From Symbiodinium natans (lineage: Eukaryota; Sar; Dinophyceae; Suessiales; Symbiodiniaceae): DNA of 64,000 bases. Numbering within the stretch: position 1 is the stretch's first letter; every line of letters starts with the position of its first letter. The notes under the pieces are model-generated. The model made no database searches, was not told where the DNA came from, and saw only the letters and a program-made list of their open reading frames with translations. Location: contig CAJNDS010002685.1 in assembly GCA_905221605.1 (NCBI GenBank), positions 1 through 64,000 of the forward strand. The letters are read 5' to 3'. A program made the position numbers and the translations under genes. Positions 12,171-23,576 of this stretch are shown piece by piece.

Positions 12171-12239
12171 TCGAGGAAGCAGGAGCAATGTGCACACAAG
12201 TCTCAGCATATGCGGCCTCCCTTGCAAAGGCTTCACCGG

Positions 12240-13190
12240 AACCGGCTGGGCCTGCAGGGAAGGGCAGTCGCTAGAGATCTTGAAGTCAGCTGCAGCACAG
12301 TATGGTACATCATTTTATCGGCACTTTTAGAGTGAGGGTGACAACAGCTACGGTAGCTGCAACCGGGAACCGCAGTCCATATTTGGGTATCTGTCATGTC
12401 ACGACCACTGTTGCAGCGACCTCAAGCCAGGTGGTGAATATTGAAATTTACAAATCCTACTTGTAAACGCCACAAACATCGTGACAGCTGAGGCTGCAGG
12501 CGTTGCGGAGGCGACGGCCAGGGCATCTGAGCCACCTGCAGGTCGAGCATCATCCATGCTTACGTGCTTTGCAGGTACTGAACAGGTATCGCTGAGGGAT
12601 CGGCCATTCCGCCAGCTGCTTCTTCAGCTGCGCCTGTCACACTGTCTATCCTCAAGCGACATCTAAATCCCTCTGTAGATGATAGGGGAGCCGGATCCCA
12701 TCGTCCCATCTCCCAGCAAAGCTTTCAGGCTCAGAGGGCCTTCAGGTGCCCCTCGTGTGCCCCCCCTTAAGGTGCTGAGTTGCAAGCTGCCCGCCCATTC
12801 TGGATCTGCAGATCCGTGAAAGTCCCTGAGCCAGGCTTGACGGTAAATGAGTCCAATGGGTTCCAGAAGGGGACTCTGAAACAGTAGGGATCTGATGGGT
12901 TGTGAGATGTGTCCCCAAATAAGCTCGGGAAGTGGAATCCACACAAGGGTCTCTAGCAGTCAGATCTCTGAAGCCGGACCTCACAGCATAATGCCACAAA
13001 CCGCTTGATGCTCCAAAGCCCCGTGGCCTCTCCCTCTCCGGCGCGGGCGGAGGCATGGGAGGCAAAGGGCTCTCGAGACTGGGACCTTGAGGGCTCAGGG
13101 GTTTCGAGGCTTGGAGTCCTGACTTGGTGTAGTGTTTAGTCGTTTTCAGCAAGATCAGCTTGATCAGACTTGCAAGAATAGCAAGATCAG
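12240..13190. other. no supported gene
   Basis: Mixed-composition spacer. A 267-codon minus-strand frame that covers 12,742-13,545 runs through the GACGAAGG repeat and has no domain character. I read it as non-coding. Confidence 0.45.
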
Positions 13191-13194
13191 CATG

Positions 13195-13440
13195 ATCAGA
13201 CGTGCGGCCGGACGAAGTTCGACGAAGGCCGGGGGGCCGGGCGAAGGTTCGACGAAGGGGGAGGGGGTTCGACGAAGGCCGATACAAAAGGCCAAGACAA
13301 AGCCCGAAAAAAAACGCGAGGGTTCGACGAAGGCTAAATGAAGGCCGGAGGTTGAACGAAGGCCACAAGGCCGGGAGGGGGGTTCGACGAAGGCCAAGGG
13401 TTTCGACGAAGGCTAGGGGGGTTCGACGGCCTTTGCCGAA
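13195..13440. repeat. GGTTCGACGAAGGC-type minisatellite
   Basis: At least ten diverged copies of TTCGACGAAGGC with variable G-rich or A-rich spacers. A related short repeat (AGCAAGATCAG...GATCAGAC) precedes it at about 13,148-13,200. Open frames rich in RRR or SSNPP on either strand come from this repeat. Confidence 0.85.
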
Positions 13441-13872
13441 GGCTGTGTGCCATCCGCCCCATACGCCGTCCTGATCGGTTTGCCCCTGATACTGACGTAG
13501 TAAAGAGGCGACATTCACAAAAAGCAAAAGGAGCTTTGGGGTCAAGGTGGGAGGGCTTTGAAGGTCCAGAAGGTCTTTGGGGGGTTTCAGAGAAGATGGA
13601 CGGTTCGAGTGACAGCCTGGTCATGCTTCCACGTCGTGACGTCGTCAGCAATCTTTTTGCTCTTCGGGAAATAGCTGCAGCCCTCCTTACCGCACACTTG
13701 TTTTTGCTGCTTTGCCCTCGATTTTTAAAACCAACTCAAGAAGCAAAGGCAGGTCAGGAAATGCAATCCCAAAGCCCTAATCTACTGACCCGGCCGCGTA
13801 CGCTAACGTCGAAAACCACACAAAAAATATCAGGTTACACTTAAGGTTACACAAAAAACGCTCAGTACGCCC

Positions 13873-13951
13873 CCAGAAGTATAAACGCCACACCACACGC
13901 AGCCTGGCGATGGCGCCACCAGTACTTCTGGTGCCTGGCGCTGGGTGTGGC
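13873..13951. repeat. imperfect inverted repeat
   Basis: CCAGAAGTA at 13,873-13,881 is matched by TACTTCTGG at 13,923-13,931 (9 of 9). GCCACACC...GCCTGGC at about 13,888-13,909 is imperfectly complementary to GCCTGGCGCTGGGTGTGGC at 13,933-13,951. The DNA could fold in alternative hairpins. No flanking target duplication was found. Confidence 0.6.
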
Positions 13952-13959
13952 TGCTTTGG

Positions 13960-15900
13960 CTAACAGTTTAGCAAGCTTTGCTTGCTCTCCAACTCTTCTT
14001 CATGTTTTGCTGGGCATGACAGAGGGACCCATGTCCTTCTCCCGCGCACTCTGCTGTGACTGCTGGTAGGTTTTGTGAGTTCATTTCAAAGCTTCAGGGG
14101 CTTGGAAGAGCCATGCCATTATTGGAAAAGCCCTTAAGCCACGTTCTCGACCCTCTGCTAAAAGTCTGAAGTTCGCATCTAGCAGGCCTCGGTCTCGGGC
14201 GCCAGCCTAGGGCATCTTGAGGCTTTGCTTCAGACAGGCAAATGAGGTTCCTGTTCTGTGGTCCACTTGCAAGGGGGGGACTAAACTCTGTTTTCTATTT
14301 GGGATATACAAGTATACGAGGGCTACCGCCCTTTTTGGGAAATTGTCAGGGTCCTCAGAGTCCTCAGTTAGGAAACCCCTCTGCGAGTGCCACTGCTTTT
14401 CCGCTCCCGGAGCCGAGACCGGCGCCCCGCGTCTGCCACAGCCCCCGTGAAGGCCTCGGAGGGTTTGGGGAAGTTTTTCATTGCCGAACTAAACCCTTGA
14501 AGAGCTTCAAGCCTCAGACCCACGAACTGAAGAGAGCCGAAGCCCCGAAGGCGAACTCCAAGGCCCGGGCCCCAGCCGCGGAGTCCGGGTCGGCACAGGC
14601 TGCGCTGGGCTCCGCCTCTAGGGCTTCGGCCAGCGATTGCCTCAGTTTTTTTTTTTTGCTTCAGGGGGGGGGGGGGCTGGTTTGAGGATTTTGAGGATTT
14701 TCAACTTCGGGAAGCTGAGCCCAGGGTGGATGCCGATCATGAAGAAGAAAGCTGCAGCCTACTGCTGGGTGCCAGGATCCCTGCTGCATTGCCAACGCGA
14801 GCTGCTCATCCTAGCAAAGCAGCCAGGATCCGTATTATCCAGATTCATGCCGAACTCTCAAAGCCAGCTGGACTTAGGAAAGTTACGGATCCCGTCCTCT
14901 CCGAGGTCGTAGACAGATTGGCCCACCTGCAGCAACCACATGCTTCCATGCCCCCCCTGAATCCAAGCTGGAAGGCTGCCTGCTGCCGAGACCTACAGCC
15001 AAGCTCCCTCGCTCAGCATCGCTCAATGAGCTGCCCCGCCTCTGCTGCTTGCATTACGCGGTGGGGAGATTTGGCTAGTGGCTAGGTGCCACTTGGCATC
15101 ATTGTGGCGTACCAATGTCTGTCTGGCAGCAAACCGTTCTCTGTAAGGTGTGTGTGTGTGTGTGAGAGACAGGGAGGTCCTGCTGGGGTCTTGCAGATGG
15201 TCTCTGAAGCTGACTACGCGTGACTAGGCTGCACGACTCTGACATCGCAGTTCTTGTTTGGATGCCGAAACTCCTTGCTCTGTGATGTGGCTGATTGCGA
15301 GCTCTTGCGAAAACAGCAAGCAGTGGCGACACGGGGTGTTGCATTCCGAAGGTTCTCAGGCAGGCTCTGAGCTGAAATAATTTTACTTCACATCCAAGTA
15401 CGCTGCTGTATATGCTGTATATGGTCAGACATGAGGCGAAGCTGGCAGATTCCCGCTCCTTGTTCCTTGTTGAGGCCTGCTGGTGGCTTGGAGAAGGACG
15501 GCCTGGACGGCCAATATCCGCAGGAAAAGATGAATTCGCAGCTGCCTGTCGTGTGCACCCGACAGGTCAGCTGCCAAGCTGCTAAACCAATGCTGCCCTG
15601 TGAGCTGACCCGATAAACAGAGTCTGCTCAGAGTCTGCTCCTGACAACTTCAGACCCATCAATGACTCACTGAATTGAGACTTCGTTGATCCACTATTGG
15701 CAGAAGGCGTCTTCTTATGGCTTTGATACTTGGATCTCTTTCAGAAACGGCCCTATATGGCCCTTTAAGCGATGCTCTCAGCGCGGTCAGGCTGGCACAC
15801 CAGTCACATTGGCCGCTGCGCTCCTTAGAGCCATGTGCAAGAGCCATGTGCAGGCTGCTTACACGCACGCACACACACACACACATATGCGATGTCCGGC
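13960..15900. other. no firmly supported gene; one plus-strand open stretch
   Basis: The plus strand at about 14,770-14,960 reads through IRIIQIHAELSKPAGL and LSEVVDRLAHLQQ, which has protein-like character and opposes all neighbouring genes. I could not attach splice sites, a start or a family, so it may be a pseudogene piece or chance. A poly-T/poly-G tract lies at 14,646-14,674, (TG)n at 15,150-15,163 and (CA)n at 15,864-15,884. Confidence 0.35.
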
Positions 15901-15920
15901 AAAAAATGCAGCCACTGGGG

Positions 15921-18900
15921 CTTGTCGATACGCTTCATAATGCCGGCTATGACCTGTCAGAGCTAGCACATGGGCTGAGGACACGAGGCAATGTCACACC
16001 CGTATACGCTCATGTTGCATCTCATTTGCATCTCCGGGCCATACCGGGCCTTGCCAGGACCACACTCGAAGCCGCGCTCAAAGCTCCCTGAGCCCGCCAG
16101 GTCCTTGCCAGACACAGAACGTGCAGCTGTGTGGCAACCATGCGGTGGGACGGCATGGCAGGACAGGACGTGCGAGCAGCTCCTTCATCTGCGTTTCCCA
16201 CCTTAGCATGCTGATGCTCACCTGATGGTAGCCTACTTGAGCAAGTGTGGCCAACCGCTTTTCGTACTGGCAGCGCACGGAAAAAAACATGCTGAATGCT
16301 CGTTTGTTTTACCCATTTTTACCCCGATGGCGCAGAGCTAGCAGCTAAGTTACATGGCAGTAGTAGACTCGGCACTGCATGGGATTACCAACTGGCGACA
16401 CTTCTCAAGCCGGGTCGCTGTACAGGCGCCGTGACCTGCTTCGCGAGTATGGCCTGCAAGAAGCGAGAAGCTTCTGAAGAGTTATGAGCCACCGGGGCTC
16501 AAGCCAATGAGAGTAACATCTGCATGAACAAGAGCCTTGATCATCTCTGGATCAGAGTGTGGCCTTGTAGTGAGAGTTCAACAACAACCAGCTTTCCGAG
16601 TTCTGAGCCGGACCCCCAGCAAGAGCCGAGGTTGCAACTTGGCATCCACATTGGAGACCACCGGAATCCGTGGCTTCTTCAGATCCACACCTGCAAAAAG
16701 AGTGCCAGAGTGTGCCAGAGTGTGCCTCATGGTCTGGATGTGTGAATGCTCTGTCTTGAGAGCCGCACTCGCCAAGACCTCTTCCAGTTTCTCCACGGCA
16801 GGAGCCTCGAGAGGGCATGCCAGAATGAGCCTACAGTGTCTACAGCCTTCGTGCAGTGTGCAAAATAAGGCGCGTGCCATGAAATCAGTGTGGAAAGCAC
16901 CGGCAACCGCCAATGGAACTGCCAATCTAGCCTGGATCAGGTTGGGCGAGCCAACATTAAGTATAAGTATCGGGAACTGTCAACTGGCAAATGAAGCGAC
17001 AGAATTGCATACGCCTCACCTCTGAATGCGGTACATGCGGAAACAGGCAATGTATTGACAAGATCAAGCGGTGGATAAGGTGGGATCGGACATGATCAGC
17101 AGCCGCATGTTCTCCTATGTTAATGACCCTGCCTTGAAATCTGGCTTGGCAATCTCGGCAAGCTTGGCGCATGCTTCCTTGTCACCGGAGACCTGCTCAA
17201 CTTCATCGACCGGCCAGGAGAGATCCGGACATGCAGAACCGCCATGAAGACAGAAGCCGCTTCGGCCAAAAACTGGGACGAAAGGCTCAATCTCAACGTG
17301 CGCTGAGATCGCTGCGGTATAGTTGCCCTTGCACAGAAAGTTGGCAATCTGAACCCTGAGGACAGGTTCGAGGCACACTGCCGCGCGCCACGCCAGCGGG
17401 CCGCTTGCAATCACGTATGACGCGCTTGCTCGGATGTCAGCCCCGGATCTCCAACAGGCCTCTTGCCAGAGAGCTCCGACGCTTTGGCACAAAGCGCCTC
17501 TGTCTTCTCAGCATCCAGACCTGAGAGCTGCCCCCTAGAGGTCTCGATCTTGGGTTTAGGTGTAGATGAATTTAGGATTTGTTCAGGTTTCCATTTTGGG
17601 GAAGATTGGGGAAGACATCTCTTCTACGGATGCCCAAGAGCCCTTATCTGAAGCTCAGCTTGAACCCTGTCTAAGGATCCTGCCCACGACGCTCACCATG
17701 CCAGACTCGGCTGCGTCGGCAGCTGCCTGCATAGCTTCGCCTCAGCCCAGGCGAGTTCGAACGTACTTCTTGTCCCCTTTTCGGGCGCTGCGGCCGTGCC
17801 GACTCCATCGAATCTTGCGCATAAGCTGGAGAATCTAAGCCCGCGGCCGCGAACCTTGGTGATTTTGACGCCGTCCTCGAAGCCTTAAGCACTAGCTGTG
17901 CATAGCTGCGCCCTTCCCATGTCTGGATCTCAAGGAGAGTAGAACTCTCGACGAACTTTTTCTGACCTGCTGCATGGCCGTGGGCCTCTTGCCCCTTGGC
18001 GATTCGGGAGCTAGGAAGTGGTTCACATGAGGGTTCGCGGGGCCTTCACATGGGTCCTTCTCACCCGTTCCAGCCACAGAAGCCCCTACAAAACCAGTGC
18101 AGAGACTGGATTCAGAGCTCGGAGTCGTGGGCGCCCTGCATCGCTCCGAAGGAGTCTGAGATGTTTAGCATGTGCACGTGTGTAAACGCTTTTAGACATT
18201 GCCATTCTCACTTCTCACAGCACCCATCTGGCGCAAGGTCCCTCCCGGCAATGCTCCTCGTGCTCTCCAAGTGCGCGGGTGATGATACCCCGCAGCGGGA
18301 TCTGGACGCCTGCCCACGAGCACACACCATTTATATTTATCGCGAACGGGCGTGGGGCACAGGACATGATAGCTCGACCCGCTTCACTGACATCACTCAT
18401 CCAGCCTGCTTCTTCGATGTCGGGCCATGCATCGACAAGCTCCTGCTTCAGGAGGAAATGCGAGGTTCTCGCCAGGAAGGGCCCAACATGTGCAAGGGTG
18501 CAGGTCACTATAGGTCACTAGCAACGTGTGGAGAGGCACTCCCTGGTTATCTTGATTTCCTTGCTTGGGCTGCTGCTGCTGCTCCTGGAAGCCGGCTTCT
18601 CCGTCCCCATCACGGTCAGCGAAGTGCAGGATCTGTGGCGTGATTTGGCTCGCTGGGCTTCCCATGGCTTTCCGCAGCTGCCAGCTCTGTTGCGAACAAG
18701 CTGCGCCATCGACAGCTTCCGAAAGGAAGAACAGCCCGCTCTCCCAGACCATGAGCTCTGGCAGGTCTATGAAGCCATCATCATCGCCTACAACTAGAGC
18801 AAGTGGCTGACGACAACTCTAACAGTAAACATGGACAGCGACAGGATTGTACGTAGGTGGTATTCTGGAACCTTGGGCTCAGCAAATGAAACAAGCGCCA

Positions 18901-21900
18901 ACTGAATCATGTGGGCCCAGCGACTATCCAGGTTGGCAAAGGTGATGTTGCGATCACGATGGTCTTCATCGTGGTCATCGCCTTCTGGCCGGAGGTAGTC
19001 ATGCCAGAACTCCTGTCAAGAGACTCACCCCCTTCCTGCATTTTGGGTGCGTGGTTACAGTAATCCGTACACCCAGCAAGCTCTTCCGCCTGGACTGAGA
19101 GCTTCCCATCCTGCGTGCGGTCTAATTTGGCATGATGGGCTACGTGCCCATATCCGGCATGCGACATCTGCGATGTTGCGGGCGTGTACTCACGCAGCGT
19201 GCCTTGTCAAGATCCTTCACGGAGAAGGTTGACTTGGCTTCTGCTTCCAACACCTTCTCGTCCACGCCATGGCCGTACATGGCCACCACCTCCTGAAACA
19301 AGCAGATGCCAGGATTAAAGCCCGTGCCTACCGCGCAGCCCCGCGGTCCTCACCCTGCAGCTTCCCATCGCCATCCTTATCGGCAAGTTTGAACTTCTCC
19401 TGCGCAGAAGTACGGAGGGCTCAGCCTTGCATTTTTAAAGTTCGCACCGCACTCACACACTCGCAAAGCTAAAGGAGCAAATTGGAGCAATGCGGTCCCT
19501 TTCAAGAGACCTTACTCGTTCCAGCTCTTGTGGGAAGTCTTCTATGTCCCACCTTGACATCATTGACATCGGCGAGTTCTCAGCAAGCTTAGAAGAGCCA
19601 AGCCAAAACCGACCAATGTCATCGAGGCGGCGTGGCCAGATACTTCTCCAGCTCTTCCATGCTTAGTGCCCCGTCCTTCACGGTTGTGATCGGAAGCAGC
19701 AAACGAGTTCTCGTGCTGACCAGGTGAGGAGTCTCCACTATAGAAAGTGACGGCGGAGATCGTGGTCATACATTACAGCAAAGTACCTCATGTGAAAAGA
19801 CTATCCTCTGCAGATCGACGCCGTCCTTGTCGAGGTCAGCACTCGGATCCACCTTCGCGTAGGTGGCCCGCTCGATCTCCTCCTTGAAGTGGGCCTCGAG
19901 GTTTCAATCCATCCTGAAGCCTAAGCCGTCCTACACCTAAGCAGCGGCCCTCCGGCCAAACCATCCCCCCGCTCCATCGTCTCAACTGGACGGATGTGCA
20001 GATGACCCGAGTGCTCGGCTGCAAAGTTGAAGAGCTCCTAGGTGGGAGAGGTGGAAGCTCAAAGCAGACGGAACTTAGCAAGTCTTGGGGCGGGCGGTTT
20101 CACGGTTCTCGCAGTCCTAGGGCTTACTATGTTTAACCTGCAAGGAAAGGGGCTTGAGGTCAACCTCCGGATGCAAGCAAGTGTCTGCCTTGGACAGCTT
20201 TGCGTCCTCATTCCCATCCGCTTGCAAGAAGATATACCTCAAGAGAATTTACTCGCGGAGGCACCCAAAGCAAGCTGGCACTAGCAACTGTCAGCAGCAG
20301 CCGCAAGAGCAAGCAGCAGCAAGAGCAAGATGCAGCAAGAGTAAGATGCAGCAAGCAGCAAGCGGCAGCAAGCGGCAGCAAGCAGCAGACTGCAGCAGCG
20401 GACTGCGGCAGCAAATAGCAGCAGCAGATAGCAGCAGATTGCAGCAGCAGATTGCAGCAGCATTACCACCACAGCCTTCCTTCCCGAATTTCGTAGATGC
20501 AGGCCACTGCATGCTCCTCAGGGTGTAGCACTCCACAAGTTTGCAGGCTAGCAGGGCCAGCAATTGGACGCTACGACTTCCAGTTAAGCTACTCATTTCT
20601 GTCCTGGGCTTGCTGTTCGGGATCAAGAGCTTGTTAGCCAGCGAGTCATGAGATCCCATGAGACAGTCATGCTAACATTCACCGTCGCTGCAGAAACGTC
20701 TGGCGTGTCTCGGGGGGGATTCCAAGACTCCGCTTCATTCCAGGCATTTTTTACAGCACTCGCTCACCTCAGGATTCCTCGCGCGACACCAGACATCAAG
20801 TACGACTCAGTCGTATCTTGAGCCCCTGCAGCGTCGTGGATTTGCAGAAAGACTCTCGTGCCGGGAGACCAGCATTTTAGTGCCAGCTTCAGGTTTCGGA
20901 AGGTTTTGCCTGGAAAAGAGAAAGTTAGGGCGAGGAGGGAAGGAGGAAGGAGAGAAGAGAGGAGGGGAATAGAAGCAGGAATGGGAGGGGGGATGTGGGG
21001 GCTGGGGATTTATCATGGGGGCCCTAGGCTTGGAGCGCTAAACCCTCACAGACCCTGAATATCCCCTGAATAGTCGCTCTTGGAGCGCACAGGGTGGCCG
21101 TCTTGAGATTGGGCGGTTCCCGTATGCAGCTCCTTGCCAGCTCCGCTTGTCTTGCATCGGGCACTGGGGCGGTACTTTGACTTCAGTCGGGAATGCTGAC
21201 AGATTCAATGAGGGCATAAATAGGGTCAATTTGCAACCCAGATGCCACAAATCTGGCTTGGTCAAATCGCTCGTGGGCGAAAGGCTCAAGTCCTGCAGTG
21301 CCGTGCGGTCAATGCAAAGAAGCTCGCCGCAATAGGGGTTGCCAGCATCAGGATTCATCATGTCCATACACGGAGGTGGCAAGAGTCTAGGCAAACGATG
21401 CAGCATTGTAATATTGAATCCATGAACTACCCGGGCAGGATTCTGTCCAGCTCATCTACGGCGCTACCCTACCCTCTAGAGGACTGATCAAGCTTACGTT
21501 TGCATGATCCGGCTGGTCAAACTGGCTTATGTGGGCTTCCATATTCAGATCGTGTTGGTGGCACCACTGAATGAGAATTCGCCTCCTCATCCGCGGTTTC
21601 CGCTGGCTGCGGCACCGGTGCCGGCTGTGGCACGGGCTGGTTTGCCTGCGGCACACGGTGCCATTCACAGGGCAGTCTTATGCTTCCCAGCTTTCCTAGC
21701 CGTGGTATGCATTTCGAGTGAGCGCAGCCTCCTTAGATATGCGGCCCGAATCATCTAACCAAGGCACCAGGCGACGAGAAATGCGGGCCTCCACCACTAT
21801 CTGCAGCAGCGTGAGCGGCAACAGCCCACAGGACAAGGACAGAAACATGGCCCACACAAGAAGAGTTATGCAGGAGGGTCCTGTACATGAGGTCACGGGG

Positions 21901-23576
21901 TGCTTCGCTCCTTTCTGAGGAATGTTGCTGGTGTCCGCTGATGGTTGCATGTTTGCCCTGGAGATGTCTGGTTATTCTCGTTTCGCGTGCCCACAAATGA
22001 GTGAGGATGCTGTGCACAGGATACAGTGTGTCTTCTAAGCCTTTTTGAAGCCCTTAGAAGCCCCGAGGTCCAAAACACAAGAACCCCAAACCACCACAGG
22101 TTCAGGGCCCAGCGGGTTTAGGAGTGGCAGCTTAGGGTTCAGGTTGAGGGTCTAGGTCGGGCTAAGGTTCAGAGTTCGGTACGGTAGGGCAGTCGCAGGG
22201 TTCAGGGATGTTCAGGGCTCATGGTTGAGGTTTTAGGGGGTTTCGCAGCTTCGCTTTGGCTTTTTCACAACAGCTGCATTACTGAGGCAGCAGGCTCAGT
22301 GCTCCTGCAAAGCTCAGCGCACCTCGTTTGGTGAACGGGGAAACGTTAGGACATGTGGGGGCTGTCATCTGATGGCGTGACGTGAGGCACGTCTGCATGC
22401 GTCTGCTGCAGCCGGTGCTGTACCAGATTGCCTGTTGCTGCTCGGGGCTCAGGCTGTACTCTCCAAGGGAGAGGCCCATGGCCTCGGCTTGGAGCTGACA
22501 TGGGAGGGCTTATGGTCAACAGGACCAGAGTCCTCTAAGCAGTCTCCAGAGCCGGTTAAGCCGGCCGCGACTGTGGCGTCGTCGATGGCTGCGGCATCCT
22601 GCTCACGCAGCTTCTCCACAGCGGCCTGGTTGCACATTTCTGACCAACTTCCTTTTCGTGGGCGACGGTGCAGGAAATTCTCCAAGTCAGGCCCCTACCA
22701 TAGATGCCACGAAGATCGCGGGCTGAGACACCGCTGTTTTGTCCAGCTCCTGGACTTCAGGCTTGAGCTTCCGTGAACAGTGATTCATGGGAACTGTTCA
22801 GCAGCGAATGTCGACGACCTACGAATCTCAACGAAAGCCGACAGATAGTTCAGTAAATATGCTACGTATCAGTACAACTCGTCGGTGAACAGTTTCATTC
22901 AGAAGTAGTCGTTTGTTCCAATCACTCCTTGTTTCTATGTGGTCGCACGCATGATCCTACCAGCATCGAAGACAACTAACAAGTCATGCGCATGTCTGGC
23001 CTCCTTTGGGCCGTTCACGCAACGGTCCAGAAGGTCATAGCCTGACATGCTGCCGTTGAGCGGCTCAGGCGATTTAGGTCTCGAGTTTAGAGTCACCTTC
23101 GACGACATGAACGGAGGCAGTGATGCTGGGTCTGCTGGGTCACCCTGCCTACGATGTCGCTGGCTTTCTCAAACCTGAGGGGGCGGAACTTCGTTGCATT
23201 ACTCAGGTACTCTGCGCCTAGCGCCTCTTATCTTGCACACACAAGGTGCAAGTTCCCACTGCTCAGGCCGCAGCATTTCCTTTGCTTTCGGAACCTGTCA
23301 GATTTGCCCGAGAAGCGTGCTGGACTGCTCGGCGCAACAAAGGCAATTGATAGCAAAGGCTCTTGACATTGAAATTGAGTGGGGAGTACTGACATCAAAT
23401 GCCAATGGCCTCGTCTGTCAACTCTTTGCACATGCCGACGGTCTGAGCGCCCTGTCCTCCAGCGAGTTGCATGTTAGAACCCTATGAACCCTACAAAACG
23501 TAAACGTCTGCGAAGCTCTCTTATGCTGGCCTGGGAAGAAGAATGCAGTCTTGTAGGAGAAGCCAGAGAACCCATC
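15921..23576 (-). CDS. fabD: malonyl-CoA:ACP transacylase (FabD), 22 exons
   Basis: Moves malonyl groups from CoA to acyl carrier protein in type II fatty acid synthesis; in dinoflagellates this is expected in the plastid. Exons (minus): 23,531-23,576; 23,410-23,456; 23,272-23,294; 23,149-23,174; 23,001-23,041; 22,699-22,749; 22,566-22,625; 22,455-22,482; 22,296-22,322; 17,848-17,883; 17,684-17,740; 17,460-17,520; 17,316-17,355; 17,133-17,192; 16,878-16,931; about 16,752-16,805; 16,639-about 16,690; 16,536-16,563; 16,419-16,453; 16,170-16,201; 16,050-16,087; 15,921-15,953. All but the 16th/17th junction join in frame. Catalytic signatures are in order: FFPGQGAQTVGM, GLSLGEYSALSFAGALSF (nucleophile Ser), KVRGEAMQ (Arg), VAGAFHTDFM (His) and KQVTAPVQWE (Gln). 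Total is about 310 residues, the usual FabD length. The N-terminal targeting exon and exact C-terminus are not fixed. Seventeen of 20 readable donors are GC. The ninth intron (22,295-17,884, 4.4 kb) holds another gene. Confidence 0.93.
18410..20220 (-). CDS. CREC-like six-EF-hand calcium-binding protein
   Basis: Exons on the minus strand: 20,165-20,220; 19,987-20,037; 19,826-19,894; 19,632-19,675; 19,516-19,552; 19,349-19,399; 19,203-19,292; 19,090-19,110; 18,925-19,012; 18,585-18,787; 18,410-18,442. From 20,037 downward every junction is in frame. Six 12-residue EF loops result: DGNEDAKLSKAD (degenerate), DLDKDGALSMEE, DKDGDGKLQGEE, DLDKDGKLSVQE, DSDDDGFIDLPE and DRDGDGEAGFQE; the last five have the Glu at position 12. 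LHPE after the first loop, FKLADKDGDG and the spacing recall reticulocalbin/calumenin (CREC) proteins, which bind Ca2+ in the secretory pathway. I did not identify the signal peptide or an HDEL-type C-terminus. Donors are GT, GC and GA. One exon is only 21 bp. The whole gene lies within an intron of fabD, on the same strand. A calmodulin-like protein is less likely given the number of loops and the long linkers. Confidence 0.85.
20285..20465. repeat. imperfect CAG/AGC trinucleotide tract
   Basis: About 180 bp of GCAGCAAGAGCAAG-type repeats, just upstream of the first recognisable CREC exon. On the minus strand it is open and would encode a Leu/Ala/Cys-rich hydrophobic run. I cannot tell whether it is intron or part of a signal peptide exon. 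Confidence 0.8.
20810..21950 (-). CDS. possible exons inside the large fabD intron
   Basis: Three exon-like stretches on the minus strand. At about 21,696-21,880 is a membrane-like segment (LLVWAMFLSLSCGLLPLTLL). At about 21,535-21,665 is a Pro/Gln run (NQPVPQPAPVPQPAETADEE). At about 21,275-21,350 there is either GNPYCGELLCIDRTAL or, in another frame, MLATPIAASFFALTARHC, which resembles a signal peptide. They lie upstream of the CREC-like gene on its strand, so they could be its 5' exons or a further gene. They were not joined. Confidence 0.25.
22085..22240. repeat. degenerate TTTAGGG/TTCAGGG-like tract in intron
   Basis: Repeated variants such as GGTTTAGG, TTAGGGTTCAGG and TTCAGGGATGTTCAGGG lie in the long fabD intron. 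They are of the same class as the tract at 690-838 and are probably interstitial telomere-type sequence. Confidence 0.6.

Noticed and set aside
12742-13545. 267-codon minus-strand frame
   Set aside because: Crosses the GACGAAGG minisatellite and consists of repeat-derived residues (RRTP, FVEP).
18907-19167. Unspliced reading through the CREC exon at 19.0-19.1 kb
   Set aside because: That frame loses the EF loop; using the GC donor at 19,089 and the acceptor at 19,013 restores position-12 Glu and the downstream helix.
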